This document shows, one piece after another, positions 54,390 to 63,872 of a DNA stretch of 64,000 nucleotides. A model generated the notes under the pieces. The model ran no database searches. It saw only the letters and a program-made list of their open reading frames with translations, and was not told the origin of the DNA. The stretch spans positions 1-64,000 of the forward strand of contig JAGWIK010000001.1 in assembly GCA_028866275.1 (NCBI GenBank), read 5' to 3'. Origin of the DNA: Alphaproteobacteria bacterium. GTDB taxonomy: Bacteria; Pseudomonadota; Alphaproteobacteria; UBA9219. Both the position numbers and the translations under genes were made by a program. Position 1 is the stretch's first letter. The number at the start of each line of letters is the position of its first letter.

Positions 54390-55121
54390 TTAGCCCGCCT
54401 TAATGTCCTCGCGCCCGATTTCCTTGATCGTCCCATGTTCAAGGAAGAAGAAGCGGTTGCAGTACTGCAAAACCGTTTCCATGCTGTGCGATGCGAAAAC
54501 GAAAATACCTACCGACTGCAACAGGTTTTCCATGCGCGCCTTGGCTTTATGCTGGAATTCGGCATCGCCGGTGCCGAACATTTCATCCACCAAAAGAATA
54601 TCGGGTTTTGTCGATGTCGCCACCGCGAACAAAAGCCGCGTCGTCATGCCCGCGGAATAGGTGCGCACCGGCAATTGCAGGAAGTTGCCCAATTCAGTGA
54701 AGGCTTCGATATCGGCCAGATTGGCGGCGATCTCGGCCTTTTTCAACCCCAGCAACATCGACATGCGCGTGATGTTTTCATAGCCGGACAGATCCGGATC
54801 CATGCCCGCGCCGAGGTCGAGCATCGTGGCGACGCGCCCCTGCCGTGTGATGCGCCCGTGCATGGGGGTATAAACCCCGGCCATTGTGCGTAATAATGTG
54901 CTTTTGCCTGCGCCGTTATGGCCGATCAACCCGACGGCGTCACCTTGCCTGATCTCGAATGTGGCGCCGCGCAACGCGGTCACGATCTGCACATGGCCGG
55001 CCTCGGTTTCGATGCGCCCGCCCGTGCCGATGCGGATCAACTGGTTGCGCAACGACATATTGCGGCTGTTGTAAATCGGGTACTGAATGGTGACGTCGTC
55101 GAATGTCAACAAAGCTGTCAT
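54390..55121 (-). CDS. Polysaccharide-type ABC exporter ATP-binding protein (KpsT/Wzt-like)
   Basis: ATPase of a two-component ABC exporter for capsule, O-antigen or teichoic-acid-like polymers. The 243-residue protein has Walker A GLIGHNGAGKSTLLR, signature TYSAGMTTRLLFA, Walker B PDILLVDEMFGTGD and the H-loop FASHS; the N-terminal extension before the nucleotide-binding domain is typical of this subfamily. There is no C-terminal carbohydrate-binding domain, so it resembles KpsT more than Wzt of O9a. It follows the permease gene with 1 nt between. Confidence 0.92.
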   Translation of the reverse strand: MTALLTFDDVTIQYPIYNSRNMSLRNQLIRIGTGGRIETEAGHVQIVTALRGATFEIRQGDAVGLIGHNGAGKSTLLRTMAGVYTPMHGRITRQGRVATMLDLGAGMDPDLSGYENITRMSMLLGLKKAEIAANLADIEAFTELGNFLQLPVRTYSAGMTTRLLFAVATSTKPDILLVDEMFGTGDAEFQHKAKARMENLLQSVGIFVFASHSMETVLQYCNRFFFLEHGTIKEIGREDIKAG

Positions 55122-55122
55122 G

Positions 55123-55902
55123 TCATACCCAGAACGCGATGCGGTTGCGCTTGGCGTTGAACAGCGCGAAGGTTAGCGCGCCGCCGATCGCCAGCATGCC
55201 GATATTGATGGCATAGATAAACATCGGCGTCGGCGTCCCCAGCAAGGGATAGCGGACGATCTCGATCATATCGGCCAACGGATTGAACCACATATATTTG
55301 CCGAACGACGGCAACGCGCCCGGCCGGTACATCACGGGGCTCATGAACATAATCAACGGCATGACCATCGACACCAGATATTCCAGATCGCGGAATCGCG
55401 CGCCCAGCGTGCCGATCAGAAGCGACATCCAGTAAAGATTTAAAACGACCAGCAGCAATGCAGGGGCGGCCATCAACATATGGGCGTTGAAATGCACGCC
55501 CAGAATAAGCGCGACGATGAAAAACAACGGAATGTTATGGGCAAGATTCAAAACATGACGCAAGACAAGCTGCGCCGGATACAGTGACAAAGGCAGGTTC
55601 AGGTTGCGGATGATATTGGCCTGACGGGTAAAGGCGGTTGTCGATTCATTAATGCAGGCCGACATGAACTGCCACAGGATAAGTCCGACGGTCAGCATGG
55701 GGATATAGGTGGTGCGGTCTATCTTGAACAGCGCGCTCCAGATAAAACCCATGCCGACGACGCCGATGGCGGTGCTCAGCGTGATCCATAACGGGCCTAA
55801 AACGCTGCGTTTATAGCGGGCGCGGATGTCGCTCCACGCCATATAGAAAATAAGGCCCGGCATGCGGGCGGTGCGGCAAAGATCGGCAAGTCCGGGCGAC
55901 AT
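55123..55902 (-). CDS. Polysaccharide-type ABC exporter permease (KpsM/Wzm-like)
   Basis: 259-residue ABC-2 type permease with six hydrophobic helices. Typical phrases are AWSDIRARYKRSVLGPLWITLSTAIGVVGMGFIWSALF, NIIRNLNLPLSLYPAQLVLRHVLN, LGARFRDLEYLVSMVMPLIMFMSPVMYRP and WFNPLADMIEIVRYPLLG. It forms the transporter with the following ATPase. The polymer exported is not evident; neighbouring glycosyltransferases suggest a surface glycan. Confidence 0.92.
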   Translation of the reverse strand: MSPGLADLCRTARMPGLIFYMAWSDIRARYKRSVLGPLWITLSTAIGVVGMGFIWSALFKIDRTTYIPMLTVGLILWQFMSACINESTTAFTRQANIIRNLNLPLSLYPAQLVLRHVLNLAHNIPLFFIVALILGVHFNAHMLMAAPALLLVVLNLYWMSLLIGTLGARFRDLEYLVSMVMPLIMFMSPVMYRPGALPSFGKYMWFNPLADMIEIVRYPLLGTPTPMFIYAINIGMLAIGGALTFALFNAKRNRIAFWV

Positions 55903-55982
55903 GGAACTGTGAACAGATGAACAAAAAACGGTACGATTTTGTCCTATCTTTCGCCCCGAAAAACAAGGATTTTATTGCGCCG

Positions 55983-56813
55983 CTATTCCGGGCAATCGAA
56001 CGCGCAATCATGCGTCAGATTGGGCAATTTGCGCCGCGCCTCGACGACGTCGGCCAGATCGATCTCGGCCATGATGATGCCGGGCTGTTCGCCTGCTTCG
56101 GCCAGAATCTGGCCGTTTGGCGCGACAATCAACGAATGGCCATAGCTTAACCGCTGCGCGTTATGCATGCCGCATTGACCGGGTGCGATGACAAAGCATC
56201 CGGTTTCGATGGCGCGCGCCCGCACTAAAACATGCCAGTGCAAACGCCCCGTCGTGGCGACAAAGGCGGCGGGTATCGTCAAAATCGACGCACCCGCCTT
56301 GGCCAGCGCGCGATGCAGCTGGGGAAAACGCAGGTCATAGCAAATGGTCATGCCGATCTTGCCCCACGGCGTATCGGCGATCACGGCTTTGCTGCCGGGA
56401 CGGTAATTGCGCGACTCGCGATACACTTCGGTATCGCTTAACGTCGCGTCGAACATGTGAATCTTGTCATACCGCGCCGCGACCTCGCCCCTGGGTGAAA
56501 ACAAAAAACTGCGGTTGGCCAGCCGGTCTTCGCCTACCGAAACCGGAATGCTGCCGGCCAGAATCCACGCGCCCGTCTTGCGCGCCTCGGCGCGAAAAAA
56601 CGCCACCGCCTGATGGTCTTCCTCGCGCGGTGACTGGGCAAGCAGGGCGTCGCGTTCCGCGCCGATCAGGCTGACATTTTCGGGCAGGGCGATAAAGTCG
56701 GCGCCGCGTTTACGCGCTTCGCGGATGAAATGCCGCGCGCGATCAAGATTGGCGGCAAGGTCGGGCGTGCTGTTGGTTTGTATGCACGCGACGGTAAGTG
56801 TGTTTTGGGTCAT
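55983..56813 (-). CDS. Carbon-nitrogen hydrolase (Nit/omega-amidase family)
   Basis: Cytosolic nitrilase-superfamily amidase. The catalytic Glu-Lys-Cys triad is visible in ALPENVSLIG, RYDKIHMFDA and MTICYDLRFPQLHR; the latter two are characteristic of Nit1/Nit2-like enzymes, which repair deaminated glutathione or hydrolyse omega-amides. The 276 residues are normal. The ATG at 56813 is preferred over the TTG one codon earlier. It follows the glutaredoxin gene on the same strand, a pairing common in Alphaproteobacteria and consistent with a glutathione-linked role. Confidence 0.9.
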   Translation of the reverse strand: MTQNTLTVACIQTNSTPDLAANLDRARHFIREARKRGADFIALPENVSLIGAERDALLAQSPREEDHQAVAFFRAEARKTGAWILAGSIPVSVGEDRLANRSFLFSPRGEVAARYDKIHMFDATLSDTEVYRESRNYRPGSKAVIADTPWGKIGMTICYDLRFPQLHRALAKAGASILTIPAAFVATTGRLHWHVLVRARAIETGCFVIAPGQCGMHNAQRLSYGHSLIVAPNGQILAEAGEQPGIIMAEIDLADVVEARRKLPNLTHDCAFDCPE

Positions 56814-56891
56814 CAAACATGTCCGTATGTGGTGAAAGGGAAATCAAAGCCTTTCACATCCGACATCGCCCCATGTGCCGCACGGCCATTT

Positions 56892-57149
56892 TTATGCCTT
56901 AAGTATGGGATCCAATTTGCCTGCCGCGTCCAGCGCGTATAAATCGTCGCAACCGCCGATATGCCTGCCGCCGATAAAAATTTGCGGAATGGTGCGTCGC
57001 CCGCCCGATTTTTCCATCATTTCGGCCAGCTTCGCCTCGTCGGTGCGCACATTGATATCCTCAAACGCCACGCCTTTTTTCTTCAACAACATCTTGGCGC
57101 GGTCGCAATAAGGGCAGTTCGGGCCGGAATAAACGGTAATCTGGGCCAT
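56892..57149 (-). CDS. grxC: Glutaredoxin 3
   Basis: Dithiol glutaredoxin, 85 residues, using glutathione to reduce protein disulphides. The active site CPYC (C12, C15) in VYSGPNCPYCDRAKMLL, the cis-proline TIPQIFIGG and the glutathione-binding HIGGCDDLYALDAAGKL are all present. The ATG at 57149 is preferred over the upstream TTG. It probably forms an operon with the downstream nitrilase-family gene. Confidence 0.95.
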   Translation of the reverse strand: MAQITVYSGPNCPYCDRAKMLLKKKGVAFEDINVRTDEAKLAEMMEKSGGRRTIPQIFIGGRHIGGCDDLYALDAAGKLDPILKA

Positions 57150-57163
57150 GATCAATCCTGATT

Positions 57164-57520
57164 TTAATCCTGATTATTGGGGCGTTGATATTTGTAACCC
57201 AGCGCGTTCATCAAAGGAAGGGTGACGGCCAGAAGGACGAGGCCAAGGACGATCATCACCCACGGCAGTGCGGCGTTGATGAAGCGATGCACAAACAGAT
57301 CGCCCCATGCCCATGGGGTGTGCGGCGCATAACCGCACCAGTCGGGGCCGAAAATATGGTGGACAGAGCCGCAAAAAGTCCAGGCCAGCATGTCGCCATG
57401 CACCAGCCCGACAACGGAACCGATGATGAAATAAATGACGCTGGCGATAACCAGGAAAAACCCGACGCCGCTGACCTTTTCCAAAAAGCGCACGGCTGGG
57501 GTGAAAATGGCTTTGTCCAT
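57164..57520 (-). CDS. Small membrane protein of unknown function
   Basis: 118-residue protein that I do not recognise. Two hydrophobic segments are clear: SGVGFFLVIASVIYFIIGSVVGLVHG (~18-43) and ALPWVMIVLGLVLLAVTLPLMNALGY near the C-terminus. They are separated by a Trp-, His- and Cys-containing loop (MLAWTFCGSVHHIFGPDWCGYAPHTPWAWGDLFVH). The two cysteines could form a disulphide if the loop is periplasmic. The start is well supported by AGGAGAGG before ATG 57520; the track starts at a TTG. It lies 14 nt upstream of grxC on the same strand, so co-expression is likely. Confidence 0.75.
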   Translation of the reverse strand: MDKAIFTPAVRFLEKVSGVGFFLVIASVIYFIIGSVVGLVHGDMLAWTFCGSVHHIFGPDWCGYAPHTPWAWGDLFVHRFINAALPWVMIVLGLVLLAVTLPLMNALGYKYQRPNNQD

Positions 57521-57741
57521 GGGGTTCCTCTCCTGCGCAAGCAAAGGGCAAGATTATGGCATTTTGGGGGTGGATGCTAGAGGCAACCATTAATTTTGAG
57601 TTTGGACTCAATTTAATCGGGAATTTTACACGCGCCGCGCCTCTTGACGGCCAAAGCCCGTATTGATACGGACGTGCGCGCTATTTGCGCCATAATCGGG
57701 ACGCAACCGCCGATAGTCTCTGGCATGGAACGGGCCACCAA

Positions 57742-58914
57742 ATGTTGAAAAATGCGAGGCTGGCCTTTTCCCGTATTGCAACCGCGCCGGATGCTTTTGC
57801 GCGGCCGGAATCGCGCCTGGTCGCGGTGGATTTCTGGCGCGGCCTGGCTTTGCTGATGATTTTTGTCGATCATGTGCCTGCGGGCTTCTTTTGCGCGTTT
57901 ACTCCGCATAATTGGGGTTTTTCCGACGCCGCCGAAATTTTTGTTTTTCTCGCCGGTTTTAACGCCGTTCTATCATTCAGCCCTTCTTTTCTGGGGCAGG
58001 GCTTTGTGTGCGGAATGTTAAAGGTTGCCCGGCGCACATGGCAGTTATTTTGCGCGCATATCCTTCTGGTCTTTGCGGGGGCGGCTTTGTTCGCGGCGGC
58101 ACAGCCCTATGCCGACGTCACGCTTGTGATGCACCGGTTGAATTTCACGCCTTTTTTTACCGAAACGGGCGTTGCCCTTGCCCGCCTGTTCAGGCTCGCT
58201 TACTTGCCCAATCTTATGGATATTTTGCCGATTTACATTGTCTTTATTGGTTTCTTTCCGTTGTTATGGCTGTTGTTGCGCCTGTCGCCGTGGCTGGCTT
58301 TGGCGGCATCGGGCGGCCTGTGGCTGTGGGCGCGGCTGGCGCATGCCGGCATGCCCAACTATCCCGACGGCACGACATGGTTTTTTAACCCGCTGGCGTG
58401 GCAATTCATATTTGTGCTGGGCGCGTTCGTTTTTTCCATGCGGGCGCAGGCCGGGCGTTGGGCCGGCAATCGCTATGTCCTGGCATGTTCGATCGCCATG
58501 CTTGGCGCGTCTTTTATCGCCGCGGCGCCATGGACGCAGATCCCTGCGTGGTCGTCATACCATCTTTTGCCCAAAGATTTTGTCACCGAATATGACAAAC
58601 GCAACCTTGCCTTTTTGCGTATTGCGCATTTTGTGGCCGTGGCCGTTGTCGCATACCGGTTGTTGCCGCCGTCTGCGGCCTTCTGGAAAAGCACCGTGGC
58701 CAACCGTATCGCGTTGTGCGGGCGGCACAGCCTGCCCGTTTATTGCGCCGGCGTTTTGGCCGCCATTGCAGTCGACATCTACCGGGATACGCTGCATCCG
58801 GGCTTGGGCGCGATCGTGGCGATCGAAATATTTGGGCTTGTCCTGCTTTTGCTGCTCGCCGTGGGCCTCGACCGGGCGCAAAGAATCCTTCGCCGCGCTA
58901 ACGCCCCGATATAA
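57742..58914 (+). CDS. OpgC-like membrane acyltransferase
   Basis: Polytopic inner-membrane protein (390 residues, about ten helices) of the OpgC family, whose studied members attach succinyl groups to periplasmic osmoregulated glucans. It shows RLVAVDFWRGLALLMIFVDHVPAGFFCAFTPHNWGFSDAAEIFVFLAGFNAVL, with the conserved Arg-Gly/Asp-His active-site region, and DILPIYIVFIGFFPLLWLLLR. The first in-frame ATG is at 57742; the track uses a TTG. No opgG/opgH genes are in the window, so the glycan acceptor is unknown. A palindrome CCGTAT-TG-ATACGG (57658-57671) lies upstream. Confidence 0.83.
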   Translation: MLKNARLAFSRIATAPDAFARPESRLVAVDFWRGLALLMIFVDHVPAGFFCAFTPHNWGFSDAAEIFVFLAGFNAVLSFSPSFLGQGFVCGMLKVARRTWQLFCAHILLVFAGAALFAAAQPYADVTLVMHRLNFTPFFTETGVALARLFRLAYLPNLMDILPIYIVFIGFFPLLWLLLRLSPWLALAASGGLWLWARLAHAGMPNYPDGTTWFFNPLAWQFIFVLGAFVFSMRAQAGRWAGNRYVLACSIAMLGASFIAAAPWTQIPAWSSYHLLPKDFVTEYDKRNLAFLRIAHFVAVAVVAYRLLPPSAAFWKSTVANRIALCGRHSLPVYCAGVLAAIAVDIYRDTLHPGLGAIVAIEIFGLVLLLLLAVGLDRAQRILRRANAPI

Positions 58915-58920
58915 ACGGGC

Positions 58921-61176
58921 TTACCGGAACTTGTTGCTCCGGTTGAACCCGTTGGGGGCCATTTTGCCCGTTTGCGCGCGTTCGCCCTTCCATTGGCGAA
59001 TATCGGTTTCGGTGCGGGTGCGGTCGCCCGCCTGCCAGGTTAAACCTTCTTTCAAAACAAAAGTTTTAACGTCGGACAGCGCGCCGCCGCTGTATTTTTG
59101 CAGCATCACGCCGCGCCCGCGGCCCATTTCGGGCAGATCGGCGACAGGAAATACCAACAATTTGCGATTGGTGCCGATCACGGCGACATGGTCGCCCGCC
59201 ACGGGGGCGAAAGCCACGGCTTTTTCCGGCGCATCGACATTCAGAACTTGCTTGCCGTTCTTGGTCTGGGCCAGAACATCGTCGGTTTTAACGACAAACC
59301 CGCGGCCATCGGACGACGCCACGATGAATTTCTGGTCGGGCTTATACAAAACCATGCCCAGAATATCGGCATCGCCGGGCAGGTCGACCATCAACCGCAC
59401 CGGTTCGCCGAACCCGCGACCCGGCGGCAATTTATCCCCTGCCAGCGTGTAAAACCGTCCATTTCCGGCGAACAGCAAAATCTTATCGGTCGTTTCGGCG
59501 TTCAGGACAAACCCTTCCTCATCGCCTTCCTTGTATTTGATCGCCCCGCGCGCCGCTGCGTCTTCGGCGATGTGACCGCGCATCGCGCGGATCCAGCCCT
59601 TGGCCGAACACACCACCGTGATGTTTTCGCGTTCGATCACCGCTTCGACCGGCACGGCCAGTTCGGCAGGCGCGTCGCCGATCTCGGTGCGGCGTTTGCC
59701 CAGCGGCGTATTTTTGCCGAATGTTTTTTTCAACTCGGCGATTTCGGCATCGATATGCTGCCAGCGCAGTTCCTCGCTTTTCAGCAACTTCTTCAATCCC
59801 GCCTGTTTTTCCGACAGCGATTTTTGTTCGCCGCGGATTTCCATTTCTTCCAGCTTGCGCAACGACCGCAACCGCATGTTCAAAATGGCCTCGGCCTGCG
59901 CGTCGGTCAGGTCGAACGCCTTGATCAGAACCGGCTTGGGCTCGTCCTCGGTGCGGATGATCTTGATGACCTTGTCGAGATTGAGATAGGCCGCCAGATA
60001 CCCCGCCAGCACTTCCAGCCGCGCTTCGATCTGCGCCAATTGATATGTCGAACGGCGGATCAGAACGTCCTGCCGATGATCCAGATAGGCGCGCAGGACG
60101 GCGCGCAAATCCATCACGCGCGGCACGCTGTCTTTATCAAGCACGTTCATGTTCAGCGAAATGCGCACTTCCAGATCGCATTGCCGGAACACCGATTCCA
60201 TCAAGACGGCGGGGTCGACATTGCGGCTTTTCGGCGTCAGCACCACGCGCACGTCGTCGGCGGATTCGTCCTGCACATCGTCCAGCAGCGGCAATTTGCG
60301 CGCCTGCAGCAATTCGGCCATTTTCTCGATCAGGCGCGATTTCTGCACCTGAAACGGAATTTCCGTGACGACAACCTGCCACGTGCCCTGTTTCAATTCT
60401 TCCTTGTGCCAGCGCGCGCGCAGACGGAACGATCCCTTGCCGGTTTTATAGGCGTTGATGACGGCGTCGCGCGGTTCGACCAGAATGCCGCCGGTGGGGA
60501 AGTCGGGGCCGGGCATAAAGCCGACCAATTTTTCGATGCCCGCGTTGGGCGTGTGAATCAAATGGCGCAGCGCGTCGCATATTTCCGCGACATTGTGCGG
60601 CGGGATGCTGGTCGCCATGCCGACCGCGATGCCGTTGGTGCCGTTGGCCAGCAAATTGGGGAACGCCGCGGGCAACACCACGGGTTCCGCGCCGCTGCCG
60701 TCATAGGTGGCGCGGAAATCGACCGCATCCTCGTCGATGCCGTCCAGCAGCAATTTGGCCACGGTGGTCAAACGCGCTTCGGTATAACGCATCGCCGCCG
60801 GATTATCGCCGTCGATATTGCCGAAATTGCCCTGTCCTTCGACCAGCGGGTAACGCTGGCTGAAATCCTGCGCCATGCGCACCATGGCCTCGTACACCGC
60901 CGTGTCGCCGTGCGGGTGGAATTTACCGATGACGTCGCCGACCACGCGCGCCGATTTTTTCGGCGGCAAATTGGGTTCCAGCTTCAATTCGCGCATCGCA
61001 TACATCAACCGGCGATGCACGGGCTTCATGCCGTCGCGCACATCGGGCAGGGCGCGATGCATGATGGTCGACAGGGCATAGGACAAATACCGTTCCGACA
61101 AAGCCTCGCGCAAAGGCTTGTCGAGAATATCCTGCGGCGGTTCGGGCGGGGTGGTTCTGGAAGCGTTTCTGGTCAT
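58921..61176 (-). CDS. parC: DNA topoisomerase IV subunit A
   Basis: Breakage-reunion subunit of topoisomerase IV, which decatenates daughter chromosomes. The 751-residue protein starts [45 protein letters not shown]. It has the winged-helix quinolone-determining region [33 protein letters not shown], the catalytic tyrosine in [11 protein letters not shown], and the C-terminal beta-propeller blades typical of ParC (shorter than GyrA). The quinolone region has Gly, Asp-Thr in place of the Ser/Glu pair of gammaproteobacterial ParC. It lies beside recO, as in other Alphaproteobacteria. Confidence 0.95.
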   Translation of the reverse strand: MTRNASRTTPPEPPQDILDKPLREALSERYLSYALSTIMHRALPDVRDGMKPVHRRLMYAMRELKLEPNLPPKKSARVVGDVIGKFHPHGDTAVYEAMVRMAQDFSQRYPLVEGQGNFGNIDGDNPAAMRYTEARLTTVAKLLLDGIDEDAVDFRATYDGSGAEPVVLPAAFPNLLANGTNGIAVGMATSIPPHNVAEICDALRHLIHTPNAGIEKLVGFMPGPDFPTGGILVEPRDAVINAYKTGKGSFRLRARWHKEELKQGTWQVVVTEIPFQVQKSRLIEKMAELLQARKLPLLDDVQDESADDVRVVLTPKSRNVDPAVLMESVFRQCDLEVRISLNMNVLDKDSVPRVMDLRAVLRAYLDHRQDVLIRRSTYQLAQIEARLEVLAGYLAAYLNLDKVIKIIRTEDEPKPVLIKAFDLTDAQAEAILNMRLRSLRKLEEMEIRGEQKSLSEKQAGLKKLLKSEELRWQHIDAEIAELKKTFGKNTPLGKRRTEIGDAPAELAVPVEAVIERENITVVCSAKGWIRAMRGHIAEDAAARGAIKYKEGDEEGFVLNAETTDKILLFAGNGRFYTLAGDKLPPGRGFGEPVRLMVDLPGDADILGMVLYKPDQKFIVASSDGRGFVVKTDDVLAQTKNGKQVLNVDAPEKAVAFAPVAGDHVAVIGTNRKLLVFPVADLPEMGRGRGVMLQKYSGGALSDVKTFVLKEGLTWQAGDRTRTETDIRQWKGERAQTGKMAPNGFNRSNKFR

Positions 61177-61246
61177 AAAGGGTGGTTATCAGCAAAAGTG
61201 ATTCGGGCAAAGGCTTTTGGCGGGAAATCTATGTTAACGCCGGAAA

Positions 61247-62023
61247 TCAGGCGACTTCGGCCGCGGTATTATCGTTTGTTTCTGTGGCTTTCCGATAAAA
61301 CCCCGCCAGCCGTTGCCGCGCCAGCGGCAGATCGCCGTCCTGCGGAATTAAATAGCGCGCCTGCGGATTGGCAAAAACATGCCGCGACAGGAAATGCGCG
61401 GTCATGTCCAGCCCTTGGGCGATATCCTCGGCATCCCACGCCCCGCCGCCCAGCAAAAAGGCGGGCAGGGGGAATAATTTGTCATGATAGGGCGCGCCAA
61501 CTTCGCGCGACACCGCGCGTCCGGTGCGCGGGCTGATATAGGCCAGATTGTCGGCATCGCCGCCGGCGGCGCATTGGGTCAAATCCAGCCCGTACCCCAA
61601 CGCCTGCAACAAATTCATTTCCCATTTGACGTAAACCGGCGCCCATAAATCGGCATCGCGCAAGGCCAGCAACGTCGCCAGCCCGGCATAAATGCCGGGC
61701 ATCGGCTGGCGTTCGGGCAGGCTGGCCTCGGTCACGGCGCAGGCGCTGGAAATCAGCGCGATTATTTCCGGCGCATCGAGCCATAAAGCCCCCGTCGCCA
61801 TTGCCAGATCGAGCGTATAAGTTCCCAGCTGGTCGGTCGTGCGCGCGCGCCATTGCGCCTGTACGCGGTTGCCGGGCTGCAACACGGGCCGCGCGGCGCG
61901 GCCTTGCCCGCCATGCACCAAACCCGCATGCCGCCCATGCGCGGCGGTCAGCAATGTCACCACCGCGGCATTTTCACCGTGCGGGCGGGCGGCAAGGACA
62001 ATAGCTTCGTCGGTCCATTCCAT
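61247..62023 (-). CDS. recO: DNA repair protein RecO
   Basis: Recombination mediator of the RecFOR pathway; loads RecA on SSB-coated gaps. The 258 residues have the N-terminal OB fold (MEWTDEAIVLAARPHGENAAVVTLLTAAHGRHAGLVHGGQG) and the helical C-terminal domain with YVKWEMNLLQALGYGLDLTQCAAGGDADNLAYISPRTGRAVS. I start at MEWTDEAIVL, where alphaproteobacterial RecO begins; the ATG at 62068 would add 15 Gln/Pro-rich residues, and neither start has a strong ribosome binding site. The zinc-type cysteines found in some RecO proteins are mostly absent. Confidence 0.88.
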   Translation of the reverse strand: MEWTDEAIVLAARPHGENAAVVTLLTAAHGRHAGLVHGGQGRAARPVLQPGNRVQAQWRARTTDQLGTYTLDLAMATGALWLDAPEIIALISSACAVTEASLPERQPMPGIYAGLATLLALRDADLWAPVYVKWEMNLLQALGYGLDLTQCAAGGDADNLAYISPRTGRAVSREVGAPYHDKLFPLPAFLLGGGAWDAEDIAQGLDMTAHFLSRHVFANPQARYLIPQDGDLPLARQRLAGFYRKATETNDNTAAEVA

Positions 62024-62085
62024 GAAAGATGGGGCTGGCTGCTGGGGTTGGGTAAATTCGATTTCCATTATAACAATGATTCTTG

Positions 62086-62157
62086 TTTTTCTCTTCTCTA
62101 TCTTTTCCCAACCCTCTAACCTCTGGCTTCCAGCCCCCAGCCCCCTTTTTCTGCCCC
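62086..62157 (+). other. Polypyrimidine-rich tract between recO and a glycosyltransferase gene
   Basis: About 70 nt are almost entirely C and T on the plus strand (TTTTTCTCTTCTCTATC..., ending CAGCCCCCAGCCCCC), with a direct repeat of CAGCCCC. It occupies the gap between the divergent recO and glycosyltransferase starts. Homopurine-homopyrimidine DNA of this kind can adopt triplex structures, and no normal ribosome binding site is visible within it. Confidence 0.5.
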
Positions 62158-63801
62158 ATGTCCATCGCCATCCACTATACCGCCATCAAACCGCCGACCG
62201 GCACGGAACGCGAAGTCTTCGGCCTGCAGGTCGCGATTGCGGACTGGGTCACGGCCTATATGCGCCACGCGCGCAGCGAAACCCTGACTTTTCTGATCGG
62301 CGACGCGCAGGAAAGCGACGAAATCCGGAAAATCGCGGCAACGGCGGGCGTCGATGCGCGACGGCTGGCCTTGCTCGACCGCCGCTTTCCCGAACGCAAT
62401 ATGGCGTCGCTGGCCACCGTGTTCCGGCCCGAACCCGACACGCGCAATTTATTGTGGCAACGCCAGTTTTACGGCAATTTTTCCTTCTGCGGCCTTGCCC
62501 ACGCCATCAGCGGCACGGAAGCGGGCGACGTGTTGCAGGATTATATCCTCGCGCCGTCGGAACCCGGCGACGCCATCGTCTGTCCGTCGCATGCGGTGCG
62601 TGATGCCGTGCGCGCTTTTTGGGATCATTACGCCGATTACCTGCACCGCCGTTTTGGCGCGACCTATAAATGCCCCGTGCAATTGCCCGTCATCCCGCTG
62701 GGCGTCGATATAGAAAAATTCGAACGCCGCGCGACGCCCGACAAACGCGCCGCGCAACGCCGCGCGTTGAATATCGCCGACGATGAAATTGTTCTGTTGT
62801 GGGTCGGGCGGCTCAGCGCGGCGATCAAGGCGCATCCGCTGGCGATGTTCCGCGCGGCGGAACTGGCGGCGGAAAAAACAGGAAAAAAAATCCATCTTGT
62901 CATGCTTGGTTATTTCGTGCCCGCCGAGGCCGATATTCAATTCCGGGAATTGGCCGCCGCGATGTGCGCCGCCGCGCGCGTCACGTTCGTGGCCGCCGAC
63001 GATCAACGCTTTCCCGACGGGCTGTGGGCGGCGGGCGACATCTTTTTGTCGCTGGTCGATAATTGTCAGGAAAGCTTCGGCCTGACGCCGATCGAAGCGA
63101 TGGCCGCCGGCCTGCCGCGCGTCATCAGCGACTGGGACGGTTACCGCGACAGCGTCACAGACGGTCAGGACGGTTTTCTGATCCGCACGATCCAGCCGCC
63201 GCCCGGCAACGGTTTCGATTTGACGGCGCAGGTTCTGAACGGGCGTGAAGTCTATGGCGGTTTTCTGGCCAAAACCGCGCTGACCGTCGCGGTCGATGCC
63301 GAACAGGCGGCGGATCGCATCGCGCAGCTGGCGCAGAACAAGGATTTGCGCGCGTCGATCATCGCCAAGGCGCGGGCGCGCCTTCATGCCACCTATGGCT
63401 GGAAACAGGTCATCGGCCGGCACGAAGATTTGTGGCAGGAACTGGCGGTGCGCCGCCGCCTGTCGCCGCATGAAAAACGCGTATGGGCGTCGGCGCTGCC
63501 GACGCTGCCCGACCCTTATATGATGTATGAATCCTATGCCGCCGCGCGGCTGGCCGAAAGCGACCGCGTTATGGTGGCGGCTTCGGCGGCGCAGATGGAA
63601 GCTTTGTGGGCCAATAAACTTAACACCTACGGGGCCGACAGTCTGGTCGCGCCCGCCAGCATCGCGGCCCTTCTGGGGTTCATCGTCGAACAAGGCGGCG
63701 CCGATATCGCCGGTATTTTTACGCAATTTCCCGCGCTCGACCGGCCCGCTTTGTGGCGCACGCTGGGGTGGCTGCTGAAACTGGGGATTATCGCCAAATA
63801 A
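62158..63801 (+). CDS. GT4-type (group 1) glycosyltransferase
   Basis: 547-residue retaining GT-B glycosyltransferase. The second domain is clear: VLLWVGRLSAAIKAHPLAMFRAAELA, AAGDIFLSLVDNCQESFGLTPIEAMAAGLPRVISDWDGYRDSVTDGQDGFLI. The glutamates of the EX7E-type motif bind the nucleotide sugar. The first domain includes CPSHAVRDAV and VIPLGVDIEKFERR. A C-terminal extension of ~120 residues after the GT domain is unusual. The ATG at 62158 (MSIAIHYTAIKPPTGTEREVFG) is preferred over the track start in the pyrimidine tract. The sugar and acceptor are unknown; a surface-glycan role is inferred from the nearby exporter. Confidence 0.85.
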   Translation: MSIAIHYTAIKPPTGTEREVFGLQVAIADWVTAYMRHARSETLTFLIGDAQESDEIRKIAATAGVDARRLALLDRRFPERNMASLATVFRPEPDTRNLLWQRQFYGNFSFCGLAHAISGTEAGDVLQDYILAPSEPGDAIVCPSHAVRDAVRAFWDHYADYLHRRFGATYKCPVQLPVIPLGVDIEKFERRATPDKRAAQRRALNIADDEIVLLWVGRLSAAIKAHPLAMFRAAELAAEKTGKKIHLVMLGYFVPAEADIQFRELAAAMCAAARVTFVAADDQRFPDGLWAAGDIFLSLVDNCQESFGLTPIEAMAAGLPRVISDWDGYRDSVTDGQDGFLIRTIQPPPGNGFDLTAQVLNGREVYGGFLAKTALTVAVDAEQAADRIAQLAQNKDLRASIIAKARARLHATYGWKQVIGRHEDLWQELAVRRRLSPHEKRVWASALPTLPDPYMMYESYAAARLAESDRVMVAASAAQMEALWANKLNTYGADSLVAPASIAALLGFIVEQGGADIAGIFTQFPALDRPALWRTLGWLLKLGIIAK

Positions 63802-63813
63802 ATATCTGGCGCG

Positions 63814-63831
63814 TTACCCTTGAAAGGGTAA
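63814..63831. promoter_or_regulatory. Perfect short palindrome upstream of trxA
   Basis: TTACCCTT-GA-AAGGGTAA is an exact inverted repeat in the 71-nt gap between the glycosyltransferase stop and the thioredoxin start. There is no T-tract after it, so an operator or mRNA hairpin is as likely as a terminator. Confidence 0.4.
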
Positions 63832-63872
63832 AATAACCCGCCATATCAAGATAAACATCAGGAGATACCGCC

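Noticed and set aside
59098-61536. 812-residue plus-strand ORF opposite parC
   Set aside because: It is antisense to the clearly conserved parC gene; its composition (runs of R, H, Q, G) is typical of a shadow frame in GC-rich DNA.
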